Assembly (NCBI RefSeq): GCF_002362315.1
Contig: NZ_MTZV01000006.1
Coordinates: forward strand, 2,294,001 to 2,358,000
Source: Paraburkholderia acidicola
Lineage (GTDB): Bacteria; Pseudomonadota; Gammaproteobacteria; Burkholderiales; Burkholderiaceae
DNA: 64,000 bases
Reading direction: 5' to 3'
Part shown: positions 18,334 through 26,049 of the stretch, piece after piece
Layout: the number at the start of each line of letters is the position of its first letter
Numbering within the stretch: position 1 is the stretch's first letter
Notes under the pieces: generated by a model
What the model was told of the DNA's origin: nothing
Database searches by the model: none
What the model saw: the letters and a program-made list of their open reading frames with translations, nothing else
Position numbers and translations under genes: made by a program

Positions 18334-18447
18334 TTAGCGCCGGGGCGGCACATGCGGCTCGCGCGGTCCGCTGCGTGCAAGCCCATAACGCTCCGCGCGC
18401 ACGCGCAGCATCTCGAACAGCCAGAGGCGCAAGGTCTTCAGTTCCAT
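18334..18447 (-). CDS. Possible 37-residue translationally coupled peptide
   Basis: An ATG at 18445-18447 lies inside the end of the DUF1989 gene and overlaps its TGA (ATGGAACTGA). It opens a 37-codon frame that starts MELKTLRLWLFEMLRVRAERYG and ends Arg/Pro-rich. It fills most of an otherwise empty 198-base gap before the carboxylase gene. No family is recognised; it may be a real small protein or a chance frame. Confidence 0.25.
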   Translation of the reverse strand: MELKTLRLWLFEMLRVRAERYGLARSGPREPHVPPRR

Positions 18448-19085
18448 ATCAACAGCTCCGCGGGCGTGGGGTTGTAGGCGTTGCACGGGTTGTTCAGTTG
18501 CGGGCAGTTCGAGATCAGCACGATCACGTCCTGCTCGGCGCGCAGTTCGACGTATTTTCCGGGCGCGGAGATGCCGTCTTCGAACGTCAGACCGCCGGTC
18601 GCGGTGACGGGTACGTTCATGAAGAAGTTGATGTTCGCACCGAGATCTCGCTTCGACAGACGGCCGTCGTGCGCGCACGCGCGCAGGTAGTTATCGCGGC
18701 AGCTGTGCATATAGCGCTTTTCGGGTGCGTAACGCACGGTGTTGCTCTCCTGCGCGCACGCGCCACCGAGCGTGTCGTGCCGCCCGCAGGTATCCGCGAC
18801 GATGGTCAGCAGCGGGTTGCCGAGATTCGAATACAGCACGGTGCCGGTGGTCAGATAGAGGCTCTGCTGGCGGCGCAACGTGCGCTGCGGATCGTAGCGC
18901 TCACGCGGATCGGTGGCACTGTAGAACAGCGTATCGACAGCCTGATTGCCTTCAAGATCGTGAATGCGCAACGTCTGGCCGGCCTTCAGTTCCTTCAGCC
19001 ACGGCTCGCCGGCGGCGAGGACTTCGCGATACACGGCATCCGCAGGATCGCGCGTGCTGGCGGTAAGCAGGGTGGGGGTCGTCAT
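18438..19085 (-). CDS. DUF1989 protein UAAP2-type (carboxyguanidine deiminase subunit)
   Basis: This 215-residue protein is one of two DUF1989 paralogues next to the carboxylase (urea amidolyase associated protein 2). In guanidine-degrading operons the two form CgdAB, which deiminates carboxyguanidine to allophanate. Typical blocks are LEGNQAVDTLFYSATDPRERY, IVADTCGRHDTLGGACAQESNT and the cysteine/asparagine-rich end LISNCPQLNNPCNAYNPTP, which is likely part of a metal site. It is 12 bases from its partner gene. Assignment to guanidine rather than urea metabolism rests on the riboswitch leader and established work on homologues. Confidence 0.88.
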   Translation of the reverse strand: MTTPTLLTASTRDPADAVYREVLAAGEPWLKELKAGQTLRIHDLEGNQAVDTLFYSATDPRERYDPQRTLRRQQSLYLTTGTVLYSNLGNPLLTIVADTCGRHDTLGGACAQESNTVRYAPEKRYMHSCRDNYLRACAHDGRLSKRDLGANINFFMNVPVTATGGLTFEDGISAPGKYVELRAEQDVIVLISNCPQLNNPCNAYNPTPAELLIWN

Positions 19086-19097
19086 GGCGCGCTCCGC

Positions 19098-19820
19098 TTA
19101 GAGAAAAAACCGCTCGGTGTTGGCAAAGCCGCGTGCGTTTTCGTCGCACGAGGTCCGGCAGATGTCCGCGACCTGCGGGTCCGCTGCGATGAGCGTCAGC
19201 TTGACCGGCTTCGGTGCGTACTCGGGATGAGGATCGAGCGGATGCTGGATCGCGGTGAGTACGACCAGCGTGTTCATCGGTGCATACAGATCGATATGGT
19301 CACCCGCATGCGAATTGCCGGGCACGAAGTCAAGCGCACCGGCTTCATTTGCATCGACGCGGCTGAACAGGTTCAGCGTCATCAACAGATCGGCGAGACC
19401 GAGTCCCCATTTGCCGAGTTCGACGAGCAGGTTGTCGGCGCCGTTGCGAAAGAACGCATTGCGCAACTCCTGATAACGTCCCGCGCCATAGCGCTCGTGT
19501 ACTTCGCGCGCATCCGAAACACCGCCCAGGCTGTCGTGCCAGCCGCAGGTATCGGCGACGATCGCCGCGAGCACGCGGCCCATGTCCGAGTACAGGCAAT
19601 GGCCCTTCGTGAGCTTTGCCGTGTGCTGGCATTTGAGCGTGTCCGGGAGGTTCAGGCGTTCGCTTTTTTCCGCTGCGTTGAAGAGCAGCAGGCTGACGTT
19701 CGCGCCGCCGCGCAGATCGGTGATACGCAGCAGTTGTCCGCGTTTGACGATCAGCGAGGTGTGACCGCCACCGGGCACGGTTTCTTTGAACAATATGGAA
19801 GAGATGTTCATGTCATTCAT
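19098..19820 (-). CDS. DUF1989 protein UAAP1-type (carboxyguanidine deiminase subunit)
   Basis: This protein, about 240 residues from the ATG at 19820 (MNDMNISSILFKETVPGGGH), is the second DUF1989 member (urea amidolyase associated protein 1). It shares RITDLRGGANVSLLLFNA, VADTCGWHDSLGGVSDAREV and SCDENARGF with the family. An in-frame ATG at 19853 would overlap the preceding gene by 11 bases; neither start has a clear ribosome site, so the start is uncertain. It probably works with the UAAP2-type protein as a hetero-oligomer that converts carboxyguanidine to allophanate. Confidence 0.87.
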   Translation of the reverse strand: MNDMNISSILFKETVPGGGHTSLIVKRGQLLRITDLRGGANVSLLLFNAAEKSERLNLPDTLKCQHTAKLTKGHCLYSDMGRVLAAIVADTCGWHDSLGGVSDAREVHERYGAGRYQELRNAFFRNGADNLLVELGKWGLGLADLLMTLNLFSRVDANEAGALDFVPGNSHAGDHIDLYAPMNTLVVLTAIQHPLDPHPEYAPKPVKLTLIAADPQVADICRTSCDENARGFANTERFFL

Positions 19821-19842
19821 GTCGGGTTCTTTGATGAACTCG

Positions 19843-20610
19843 TCAGAGCGCAAGGGCGTGCGGCATCGCTGCGGCGAGACCGTGCTGCGCGTCGCGGTTG
19901 CGCTCTAACGGAATGTTGTAGGTGATGCGCGCGCCATAGGCGCCGGGCGCCTGCGGGTCGACGCGCACCTTGTCGAAGACGAGCATCCGGCTGCCGAGCG
20001 TGAAGCCTTCCTTCAGGTCGTGCGTGACCATGAAGATCGTCAGGCCGGTTTCGTGCCACAGCTTCAGCAGCAGTTCGTGCATGTCGCGTCGGATACCGGG
20101 ATCGAGCGCGCCGAACGGCTCGTCGAGCAACAGCACACGCGGTTTCATCACAAGTGCCTGGGCGAGCGCAAGGCGCTGCTGCATACCCCCCGACAACTGA
20201 TGCGGATATTTGTCGAGTGCATCGGCGAGACCGACGCGTGTGAGCATGGCAACCGCTTCGTCTCGCGCGAGCCGCCAGCGTGCGCCGAACAGTCGCCCGG
20301 CGAAGCGCGCGTGCGGCAGTTCGAGACCAAGCAGCACGTTGCGCAGCACGCTCAGGTGCGGAAACACCGAGTAACGCTGAAACACCACACCACGATGCGC
20401 GTCCGGTTCCGCCGGTAACGGCGCACCATCTAGCAGGATAGTGCCGCGCGTAGGCCGCTCCTGACCGAGCAGCAGCCGCAGGAAGGTCGACTTGCCACAG
20501 CCCGACGCGCCGACCATCGAGCAGAACTCGCCGTCCTCGATGCGCAGGTTCACACGTTCGAGCACGACCTGGTCGCCGTACTCTTTCCAGACGTTGCGGA
20601 TCTCGATCAT
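19843..20610 (-). CDS. ABC importer ATPase (guanidine/urea type)
   Basis: This 255-residue ATPase has Walker A GASGCGKS (34-41), the signature LSGGMQQR, Walker B VLLLDEPFGALD and the H-loop VTHD. It is of the NrtD/SsuB/TauB type used by nitrate, sulfonate and similar importers. The start ATG overlaps the permease stop by one base (TGATG), a tight coupling. A C-terminal extension of about 40 residues follows the usual end. With the permease and the binding protein it would import the nitrogen substrate handled by the downstream enzymes, most likely guanidine. Confidence 0.92.
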   Translation of the reverse strand: MIEIRNVWKEYGDQVVLERVNLRIEDGEFCSMVGASGCGKSTFLRLLLGQERPTRGTILLDGAPLPAEPDAHRGVVFQRYSVFPHLSVLRNVLLGLELPHARFAGRLFGARWRLARDEAVAMLTRVGLADALDKYPHQLSGGMQQRLALAQALVMKPRVLLLDEPFGALDPGIRRDMHELLLKLWHETGLTIFMVTHDLKEGFTLGSRMLVFDKVRVDPQAPGAYGARITYNIPLERNRDAQHGLAAAMPHALAL

Positions 20611-21422
20611 CAGCGCGCTCCGCCGTACCAGGGGAACGCCCATTGCGTGACACGGCGCAGCGCTTCGTCGATCAGCCACGCGAGCAGCGTGATCCACATG
20701 ACGTACGGCAGGATGACGTCCATCGCGAGGTAACGGCGCACGAGGAAGATCCGGTAGCCGAGACCATCGGTCGACGCGATTGCTTCGGCGGCGATCAGAA
20801 AGAGCCATGCCGAGCACAACGCAAGCCGCACTGCGACGAGGAGCCGCGGCAGCAACTGCGGCACGATCACGCGCAGGATCAGCGTCCAGCTGGTCGCACC
20901 GAGCGTTTGCGCCTTCACCCAAAGCTCCTCGGGAATCTCGCGCGTGCGCTGCTGCAGATCGCGAATCATCATCGGCGTGATGCCGATCACGATCAGCACG
21001 ACCTTCGACAACTCGTCGAGACCGAACACGATGAACAGGATCGGTAGTACCGCGAGCGGCGGAATCATCGAGATCACGGTGATGAACGGCGTGAGCGTCG
21101 CGCCAGCGAGCGGTAGCGTGCCCGTAAAGATGCCGAACACGAGTGCGAGTGCCGCGCTCGCGACGAGACCGATCGCGAGTCGCCGCATGCTCGACGCGGT
21201 GTCCTGCCAGAGCAGGTATTCACCGGTGCGCTTGTCCTCGGTGAACGCGAACTCGTGTATCGCTGTGCCCATCTGCGTGGCACCCGGCAGCAGTTTGTCG
21301 TCGGGGTTGGCCTGCAGCCGCAGTGCCGAACCGGTGAAGTACACCGCAATCAGCAGCACGAACGGCAACAGCAGTAGCATCAGCGCGCCGCTGCGGCTCG
21401 GGTGTCGGTTGATGAGCCGCAT
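20610..21422 (-). CDS. ABC importer permease (guanidine/urea type)
   Basis: This 270-residue inner-membrane permease of the BPD/SsuC family has about six membrane segments and the coupling motif region KAQTLGATSWTLILRVIVPQLLP (the EAA loop). The ATG at 21422 has GAGGAGAG upstream, which fixes the start; the frame stays open further upstream but without coding character. It sits between the binding protein and the ATPase genes and would form the channel of the importer as a homodimer. Confidence 0.92.
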   Translation of the reverse strand: MRLINRHPSRSGALMLLLLPFVLLIAVYFTGSALRLQANPDDKLLPGATQMGTAIHEFAFTEDKRTGEYLLWQDTASSMRRLAIGLVASAALALVFGIFTGTLPLAGATLTPFITVISMIPPLAVLPILFIVFGLDELSKVVLIVIGITPMMIRDLQQRTREIPEELWVKAQTLGATSWTLILRVIVPQLLPRLLVAVRLALCSAWLFLIAAEAIASTDGLGYRIFLVRRYLAMDVILPYVMWITLLAWLIDEALRRVTQWAFPWYGGAR

Positions 21423-21469
21423 GGGACTCTCCTCGGAACGGATTGCAGTTGGGTCAGGTCGGGCGGCTG

Positions 21470-22543
21470 CTAGAGCTTGCCTTCCGCGGCCATGCGCACA
21501 TACGCCGGATCGAAGCGCAGCTTCACATTGCTCTTGCTGCCGATCACGACGCCCTTGTCGAACGCCATGCCGACCGCACCGGCATCGGCCGCGCCCTGGC
21601 CGAGCAGACCGTGATCGAAAGAGAATTGTGCGACACGCGTCATGATCTTCGGCAGGTTCGGGCTGGTCGCGAAGTCGAGCGCCTGTTGCGGCGTGTAGAA
21701 GAGCGCGGTGGTCGAGAGTTGCGCCTTGTAGCCCGCGAGATCGGTGCCCGACGCTTTTGCCATCGCAGTCAACGCTGCGCGACTGTCGGCGCTGTCGCCG
21801 TGCATCAGTTGCATCATCTCGAACCAGGCGCCGGTCAGTGCCTTGCCGAGCGCGGGGTTGTCCTGAAGCGTCTTCGTGTTGACGGCCATCATGTCCATGA
21901 TCTCGCCGGGAATGCGGCTCGAATCGAACACTTCGGTGACGTTGGGTTGCGCCTTCAATTGCGCGAGCATCGGGTTCCACGTCACGGCGTTGTGAACGGA
22001 TGGCGTAGCGAATGCGGCGGAGATATCGGCATCGGACGTATTGACCACCTTGATATCGCGCTCGCTCATGCCGACGGTTTCAAGGCCGCGTGCGAGCAGA
22101 TAGTGCGACACCGACAGCTCGACGAGATTGATCGACTGGCCTTTCAGGTCGGTGAGCTTCTTGCCGTTGCCTTTGATGAGCACGCCGTCGTTGCCGTTCG
22201 AATAATCGCTGACGATCAGCGCCGTCGTGTCGACACCACCGGTGGCCGGGATGGTCAGCGCGTCCATGTTGGTCATCGCGCAGCCGTCGAACTTGCCCGC
22301 GGTGTACTGGTTGATCGATTCGATGTAGTCGTTCAGCTGGACGACATCGACGGTGATGCCGTACTTCTTCGCCCACTTCGACACGATGCCCTGGGTCTTG
22401 GCATAACCCCACGGCATCCAGCCGGCGTAGATGGTCCAGCAGACCTTGAAGTCCTTGCGTCCAGCAGCGAACGACGGAGTGGCGGCGGAAAGAGAGAGAG
22501 CGGAGAGTAAGGCGGCGACAGCGAACAGGCGGAGCTTGCGCAT
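21470..22543 (-). CDS. ABC importer periplasmic binding protein (guanidine/urea type)
   Basis: This 357-residue secreted binding protein starts at ATG 22543 with a Sec signal peptide (MRKLRLFAVAALLSALSLSA, cleavage near SFA-AGRKDF). The mature part begins FKVCWTIYAGWMPWGYA and belongs to the NrtA/SsuA/TauA cluster often named putative urea ABC transporter substrate-binding protein. GAGGT lies about 12 bases before the ATG, in a short GAGG..CCTC self-complementary stretch. It is the first gene after the riboswitch and is therefore directly controlled by it. The likely ligand is guanidine (inference from the riboswitch). Confidence 0.9.
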   Translation of the reverse strand: MRKLRLFAVAALLSALSLSAATPSFAAGRKDFKVCWTIYAGWMPWGYAKTQGIVSKWAKKYGITVDVVQLNDYIESINQYTAGKFDGCAMTNMDALTIPATGGVDTTALIVSDYSNGNDGVLIKGNGKKLTDLKGQSINLVELSVSHYLLARGLETVGMSERDIKVVNTSDADISAAFATPSVHNAVTWNPMLAQLKAQPNVTEVFDSSRIPGEIMDMMAVNTKTLQDNPALGKALTGAWFEMMQLMHGDSADSRAALTAMAKASGTDLAGYKAQLSTTALFYTPQQALDFATSPNLPKIMTRVAQFSFDHGLLGQGAADAGAVGMAFDKGVVIGSKSNVKLRFDPAYVRMAAEGKL

Positions 22544-22597
22544 GAGGTTGACCTCGCAGGGGCGGTTATCGACGGCAGGAGCGGCGCGACGCATCGC

Positions 22598-22713
22598 GTT
22601 CTCTCCCGGGCTTTTATCCCGCCGTGTAACCTCGCCTGAGGTCGACAACTCTCGGACCAGCATCCGCATGCGGTCATGTCGATGACCTCGATGCGAACCG
22701 GAACCCTAGTCGT
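22598..22713 (-). promoter_or_regulatory. Guanidine-I (ykkC class) riboswitch
   Basis: Read on the minus strand, this leader contains, in order, the conserved guanidine-I segments CUAGGGUUCCG (22709-22699), CUGGUCCGAGAG (22660-22649) and ACACGGCGGGAUAAAAGCC running into CGGGAGA (22627-22602). The variable stem lies between the first two. The aptamer ends about 55 bases before the binding-protein ATG. Just downstream, CGCGA-TGCG-TCGCG can form a hairpin, and the ribosome site lies in a short self-complementary element, so translational or termination control are both possible. Guanidine-I riboswitches are established switches for guanidine carboxylase, exporter and importer genes and turn expression on with guanidine. 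Confidence 0.9.
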
Positions 22714-23044
22714 CCATTGCCAGATTGTGACTACTAAACCGGATGCTGCTACCGGCTCCTGCGAAGCATTCAAGCGATAAGCGTGCCATGCGCGGTATGC
22801 CGTATCGATGAGTCTTCGTGTGGCGTGCGATGCACGCGGATGAGGCTCGGTTTGCGTTCAAGCGGTGCGTGAGTGCCCGCCTGGAGTGCGGAAGTTTGCC
22901 GACGAGCTTCTGCTTTTGTTAATGTAAATGGAATAGTAAAAGCAATATTTGGCCGATGATTGTAGAAAATGAATCGTACAGAATGCTTTCACCGTCGTTG
23001 ATTGATTGAGGACGTCGGCCCTACCTGATTAACCGGAGCCTCTT
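22714..23044. other. Divergent promoter region between the guanidine operon and the DUF1097 gene
   Basis: This stretch should hold the promoter of the riboswitch transcript (minus) and that of the DUF1097 gene (plus). The part at about 22915-22980 is strikingly AT-rich for this genome, but I could not name a specific -35/-10 pair with confidence. No coding frame with recognisable content is present. Confidence 0.4.
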
Positions 23045-23557
23045 ATGAACCATCCTCGTACTTCCCGTCAGGGCTACGTCCTGATTACCGTGATCGCCGC
23101 CGTTTCGGCTGCCATCGCCTCCGCTACGGCCCTTGCGCTGTCGCTCCCCGTCTGGGCCATGTTCATGGGCTGGATCGCATTTTTCTCGCGCGGGCTGACC
23201 ACCCGGTCCACGGTCGAAAACCTGGGCTGCGTCTGGCTAGGCATTTCGATCGGTACCCTGGCTGCCACGGGCATCGGCATGCTGGCGCCGACGCTCGGTG
23301 TTGGCGTGGCGTTGCCGATCGTTGTGTTCGCGGTGGCGATCGTTGTCGTCGGGATTCGCGGCATGCCGGTGATGAACAACCTGCTGGCTTACTTCCTTGG
23401 GCTCGTCACCTGGTTTGCGTCGGAACTCGCACCGTCGATCGAGAACGTGGTGCAACTGGCGGCCGCGGGGGCCATTGGATCGACTGCGGGCTGGGTGTCG
23501 CATTTCGCTCCGCGGTGGATGCTTCGCGCGACTGGCAGTGTTCAGCAAACAACATGA
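23045..23557 (+). CDS. DUF1097 inner-membrane protein
   Basis: This 170-residue protein has about five hydrophobic segments and matches the DUF1097 family (YcdZ-like) by its pattern of LPVWAMFMGWIAFFSRG, FGT-like glycine-rich helices and NNLLAYFLGLVTWFAS. The function of the family is unknown. The ATG has GGAGCC upstream. It is divergent from the guanidine operon with about 330 bases from the riboswitch 5' end, and convergent with the XRE regulator gene. A link to nitrogen metabolism cannot be inferred from the sequence. Confidence 0.82.
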   Translation: MNHPRTSRQGYVLITVIAAVSAAIASATALALSLPVWAMFMGWIAFFSRGLTTRSTVENLGCVWLGISIGTLAATGIGMLAPTLGVGVALPIVVFAVAIVVVGIRGMPVMNNLLAYFLGLVTWFASELAPSIENVVQLAAAGAIGSTAGWVSHFAPRWMLRATGSVQQTT

Positions 23558-23644
23558 TCGGAATTCCCGATGGCCGCGTGCTCTTGCATCGCTCGATCTT
23601 CGGCCCACGCACTTCGAAAGACGTCTCGGCATCGACGCAGGAAA

Positions 23645-24295
23645 TCAAAAGCGAACCGTCGAATCCCGATTCGCCAGCACGATGAGAATCTCCGTATCGT
23701 CGGGCCGCGGCGTGGTGTACGCATGCGGCATGGCACTGCTGAAAAGCGCGCTTTCTCCAGCCGTCAGCGTGACCGGTTCTTTTCCCTCGAAGCTCACTGC
23801 CAGCGTGCCCGAGAGCACGTAACAGAATTCCATGCCGGCATGGCCGGCAAGTCCACCGGCCTCCTCGACGCTCGTCGCGTGGACGCGCATTCGCAGCGGC
23901 CTGAGCCCTCCGGTATTCCCCTGATGCAACAGCGCATAGCTGTAGGGGATATCGGCGAGACGCGTAAAAGCAATCTCGTCGAGGCGCGACACGCTAACGG
24001 CCGACGGCGCTCTCGGCGGCTTGGCGAGCATGTCCTGCCAGTCGAAGCCGAGCCCTTCGACGATCTTGAAGAGCATGCCGAACGTCGGTGACATCTTGCT
24101 CGTTTCGATCCGCGATAGCGTGGCTTCCGGCACGCCCGTCAGGCGACTCGCATCGGACAGCGAGAGATCTCTGGATTGGCGCAACTGCCTGAGGCGCTGG
24201 CCAATCTCTTCCGGCGGAATGCGCGCTGACGGTTTCTTCGCGGTCTGCGGGGGAAGGGCCGCGAGAATCGACGTGGCACGTGACTTTCTGTTCAT
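23645..24295 (-). CDS. XRE-family regulator with C-terminal cupin
   Basis: This 216-residue regulator has an XRE helix-turn-helix (about 25-80: IGQRLRQLRQSRDLSLSDASRLTGVPEATLSRIE) and a small-molecule-sensing cupin domain (about 125-205: GHAGMEFCYVLSGTLAVSFEG, TLTAGESALF). The start at ATG 24295 is chosen because AGGAAG lies just upstream of it and inside the longer frame that begins at 24322. It is divergent from the hydrolase gene, and each promoter side carries a copy of a palindrome (24346-24361 and 24527-24542), the expected arrangement for an autoregulated local repressor. Confidence 0.88.
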   Translation of the reverse strand: MNRKSRATSILAALPPQTAKKPSARIPPEEIGQRLRQLRQSRDLSLSDASRLTGVPEATLSRIETSKMSPTFGMLFKIVEGLGFDWQDMLAKPPRAPSAVSVSRLDEIAFTRLADIPYSYALLHQGNTGGLRPLRMRVHATSVEEAGGLAGHAGMEFCYVLSGTLAVSFEGKEPVTLTAGESALFSSAMPHAYTTPRPDDTEILIVLANRDSTVRF

Positions 24296-24345
24296 CGGGG
24301 GCTTCCTTGCATGGCGGCTCAATCAGACTGTCAAGACGCTTTGAA

Positions 24346-24361
24346 TTTACGTATATGTAAC
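24346..24361. promoter_or_regulatory. Imperfect palindrome, candidate operator of the XRE-cupin regulator
   Basis: TTTACGTATATGTAAC is a near copy of the perfect palindrome at 24527-24542, with two differences (G for A at the sixth base, C for A at the last). It lies about 50 bases upstream of the regulator start, where autorepression would be expected. Confidence 0.5.
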
Positions 24362-24526
24362 AATAATTCTGTTTTAAAACAAGTATATATAAGAGAAATT
24401 GTGAATTGCATGCAAGGGCGAGAGAAGTTGGCTAGACTTGCCGGCAGGAGCAGATTGACTGCTCGACCTCGGGCGTCGTTCATGGCCACCGTCTTCACAT
24501 CGGCCAGGTTCTCGCACGTCCGAATT

Positions 24527-24542
24527 TTTACATATATGTAAA
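24527..24542. promoter_or_regulatory. Perfect 16-bp palindrome, candidate operator before the hydrolase gene
   Basis: TTTACATATATGTAAA is perfectly self-complementary and abuts the ribosome site (AAAGGAAGGA) of the hydrolase gene. A protein bound here would block expression. The same sequence is nearly repeated at 24346-24361 on the regulator side. Confidence 0.55.
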
Positions 24543-24554
24543 AGGAAGGACCTC

Positions 24555-25766
24555 ATGTCGACACCATCGCAAGCTTCATCTGGCCGCTATCAGAAGGAAG
24601 GCTGGGTCCAGTGGCCCGGAGAGCCCGAACTGAGCTTCCAGTTCGCCCGTACGCTCGGCGGCGCGCAGGAGGGGGCGAGCTTGATCAGCGAGTGCTTCGC
24701 AGCCGCATCGCGCATGACGCCCGGCGACACCGAGAGCTGGTATCGCGAGTGGCAGGTGTTCGCGAAGAAAAGCGAGTGGCGTGCCGAAGATGCGTTCGCG
24801 CGCGGACGTTTTCGGACGGCTTCTAGCAACTGGCTGCGCGCCTCGAACTATTACCGGTCGTCGGAGTTCTATCTGGCGCACGACGACCCGCGACGTATCG
24901 ACACGTTCGACAGCGTCGAACGTTGCTCGCACCACTATCTTGCCGGGCTGCATCCGGCGGGAGAAGTCGTGGCGATTCCGTACGAAAACGGCGCGCATCT
25001 CGATGCCTACTTTCTGCCCTGCACGGACAGCAGCGTTCGCTCGCCTGTCGTGATCGCGTTTGGCGGCCTCGACGAGTACAAGGACGAACTGTTGCACGAG
25101 ATGCCCAAGCATGCGCTGACGCGCGGCATGTCGCTGCTGCTCGTGGACATGCCGGGCCAGGGTGGGACGCTGCGCCGTCAGAAGATCGTCAATCGTCCGG
25201 ATACCCATGTGCCGGTTGGCGCGTGCATCGATTATCTGCTGACGCGCTCCGACGTCGACCCTGCAAAAATCGCGCTCTATGGTGCGAGCGTTGGCGGTGT
25301 GTACGCGGCACTCGCGGCGTCCTTTGAGAGGCGGCTCGTGGCGGTTGTGTCCGACTCCGTCATGTTCGATATGTCGTCGTTGTTCGAGGGCTGGCTCGTG
25401 ACGCCGGAACGACTGATCTGGCGTCACCTGAAATGGGTGTTCGGTTGCGCGACGGCTGAAGAGGTGGTCGAAAGAGCGAAGGCGTTCAAGCTGGAAGGGG
25501 TGATCAACAGGATCGACATGCCTTATCTGGTGTTGCAGGGCACGGAAGACTGGCTTGGACTAAAAACAGCAACCGATACCTACGATTACGCCAGGGCGCG
25601 TGGCGTCGATGCTGAACTCAAGCTGTTCGATCCTGCTGAAACAGGGGCCGCGCATTGTCAGATCGACAATCCGACTCTGGGTCAGGAGTTTATCTGCGAC
25701 TGGCTGGCTGGGAAGCTGGGTATCGATCAGGGTGCTGTGCGTGCGCGGTTGTCGGCACTTGCTTGA
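24555..25766 (+). CDS. Alpha/beta hydrolase (dihydroxypseudooxynicotine-hydrolase/FrsA-like)
   Basis: This 403-residue soluble hydrolase has an all-helical N-terminal cap of about 135 residues followed by the alpha/beta core. The nucleophile elbow is GASVGG (Ser245), an oxyanion region is VIAFGGLDEYKDE, and the closing His lies in GAAHCQIDN. The architecture matches the C-C hydrolases of nicotine breakdown (dihydroxypseudooxynicotine hydrolase) and FrsA-like esterases; the real substrate is unknown. AAGGAAGGA precedes the ATG. It is controlled probably by the divergent XRE-cupin regulator, whose putative operator touches the ribosome site. Confidence 0.85.
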   Translation: MSTPSQASSGRYQKEGWVQWPGEPELSFQFARTLGGAQEGASLISECFAAASRMTPGDTESWYREWQVFAKKSEWRAEDAFARGRFRTASSNWLRASNYYRSSEFYLAHDDPRRIDTFDSVERCSHHYLAGLHPAGEVVAIPYENGAHLDAYFLPCTDSSVRSPVVIAFGGLDEYKDELLHEMPKHALTRGMSLLLVDMPGQGGTLRRQKIVNRPDTHVPVGACIDYLLTRSDVDPAKIALYGASVGGVYAALAASFERRLVAVVSDSVMFDMSSLFEGWLVTPERLIWRHLKWVFGCATAEEVVERAKAFKLEGVINRIDMPYLVLQGTEDWLGLKTATDTYDYARARGVDAELKLFDPAETGAAHCQIDNPTLGQEFICDWLAGKLGIDQGAVRARLSALA

Positions 25767-25869
25767 GCAGACCAGGGTGGAGAGAAGGTGACCTGGTGCT
25801 TCAAATCTGATTGTCATCCTTAGCGATTCGCCTCTCGTCCAGACATCGCAGCGACTTCGTCTTGCAAAC

Positions 25870-25893
25870 CGGAGGGTGCTTTAAGCCCCTCCG
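25870..25893 (+). terminator. Hairpin terminator after the hydrolase gene
   Basis: CGGAGGG at 25870-25876 pairs with CCCTCCG at 25887-25893, and GCT/AGC pairs inside extend the stem around a TTA loop with one bulged T. Mixed T-rich sequence follows within 20 bases. It separates the hydrolase from the RiPP-like locus. Confidence 0.5.
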
Positions 25894-25953
25894 TTGTCGC
25901 GTGTTTTCCCATAAGGTAGTATTCGTCGTCACAACGGGGTAGTGCCGATCAGA

Positions 25954-26049
25954 ATGAATATATCCGGATTGAAGAGAGGGTTTCCTAAGAACTCAGCACT
26001 AAAGGCAATGTGTGCTTGTGCTAAAGAAAACGCCGGGGCTATGCGGTGA
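25954..26049 (+). CDS. Candidate RiPP precursor peptide, 31 residues
   Basis: An ATG at 25954 opens a 31-codon frame beginning MNISGLKRGFPKN and carrying Cys20-Ala-Cys22 near its C-terminus. Its TGA (26047-26049) overlaps the GTG start of the dehydrogenase-YcaO gene (GTGA), so the two are translationally coupled. Position, size and a Cys-rich short C-terminal part fit a precursor whose cysteines are cyclised to azoles, comparable in size to PqqA. The ribosome site is weak (GGGGT about 13 bases upstream). No known precursor family is recognised, so this is an inference from context; it could also be a leader frame that only controls translation of the enzyme. Confidence 0.5.
   Translation: MNISGLKRGFPKNSALKAMCACAKENAGAMR

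Noticed and set aside
22936..22960. TAAA followed by GCCGATGA before the DUF1097 gene, resembling a FliA promoter
   Set aside because: The spacing is 11 bases instead of 15 and the last -10 bases differ.
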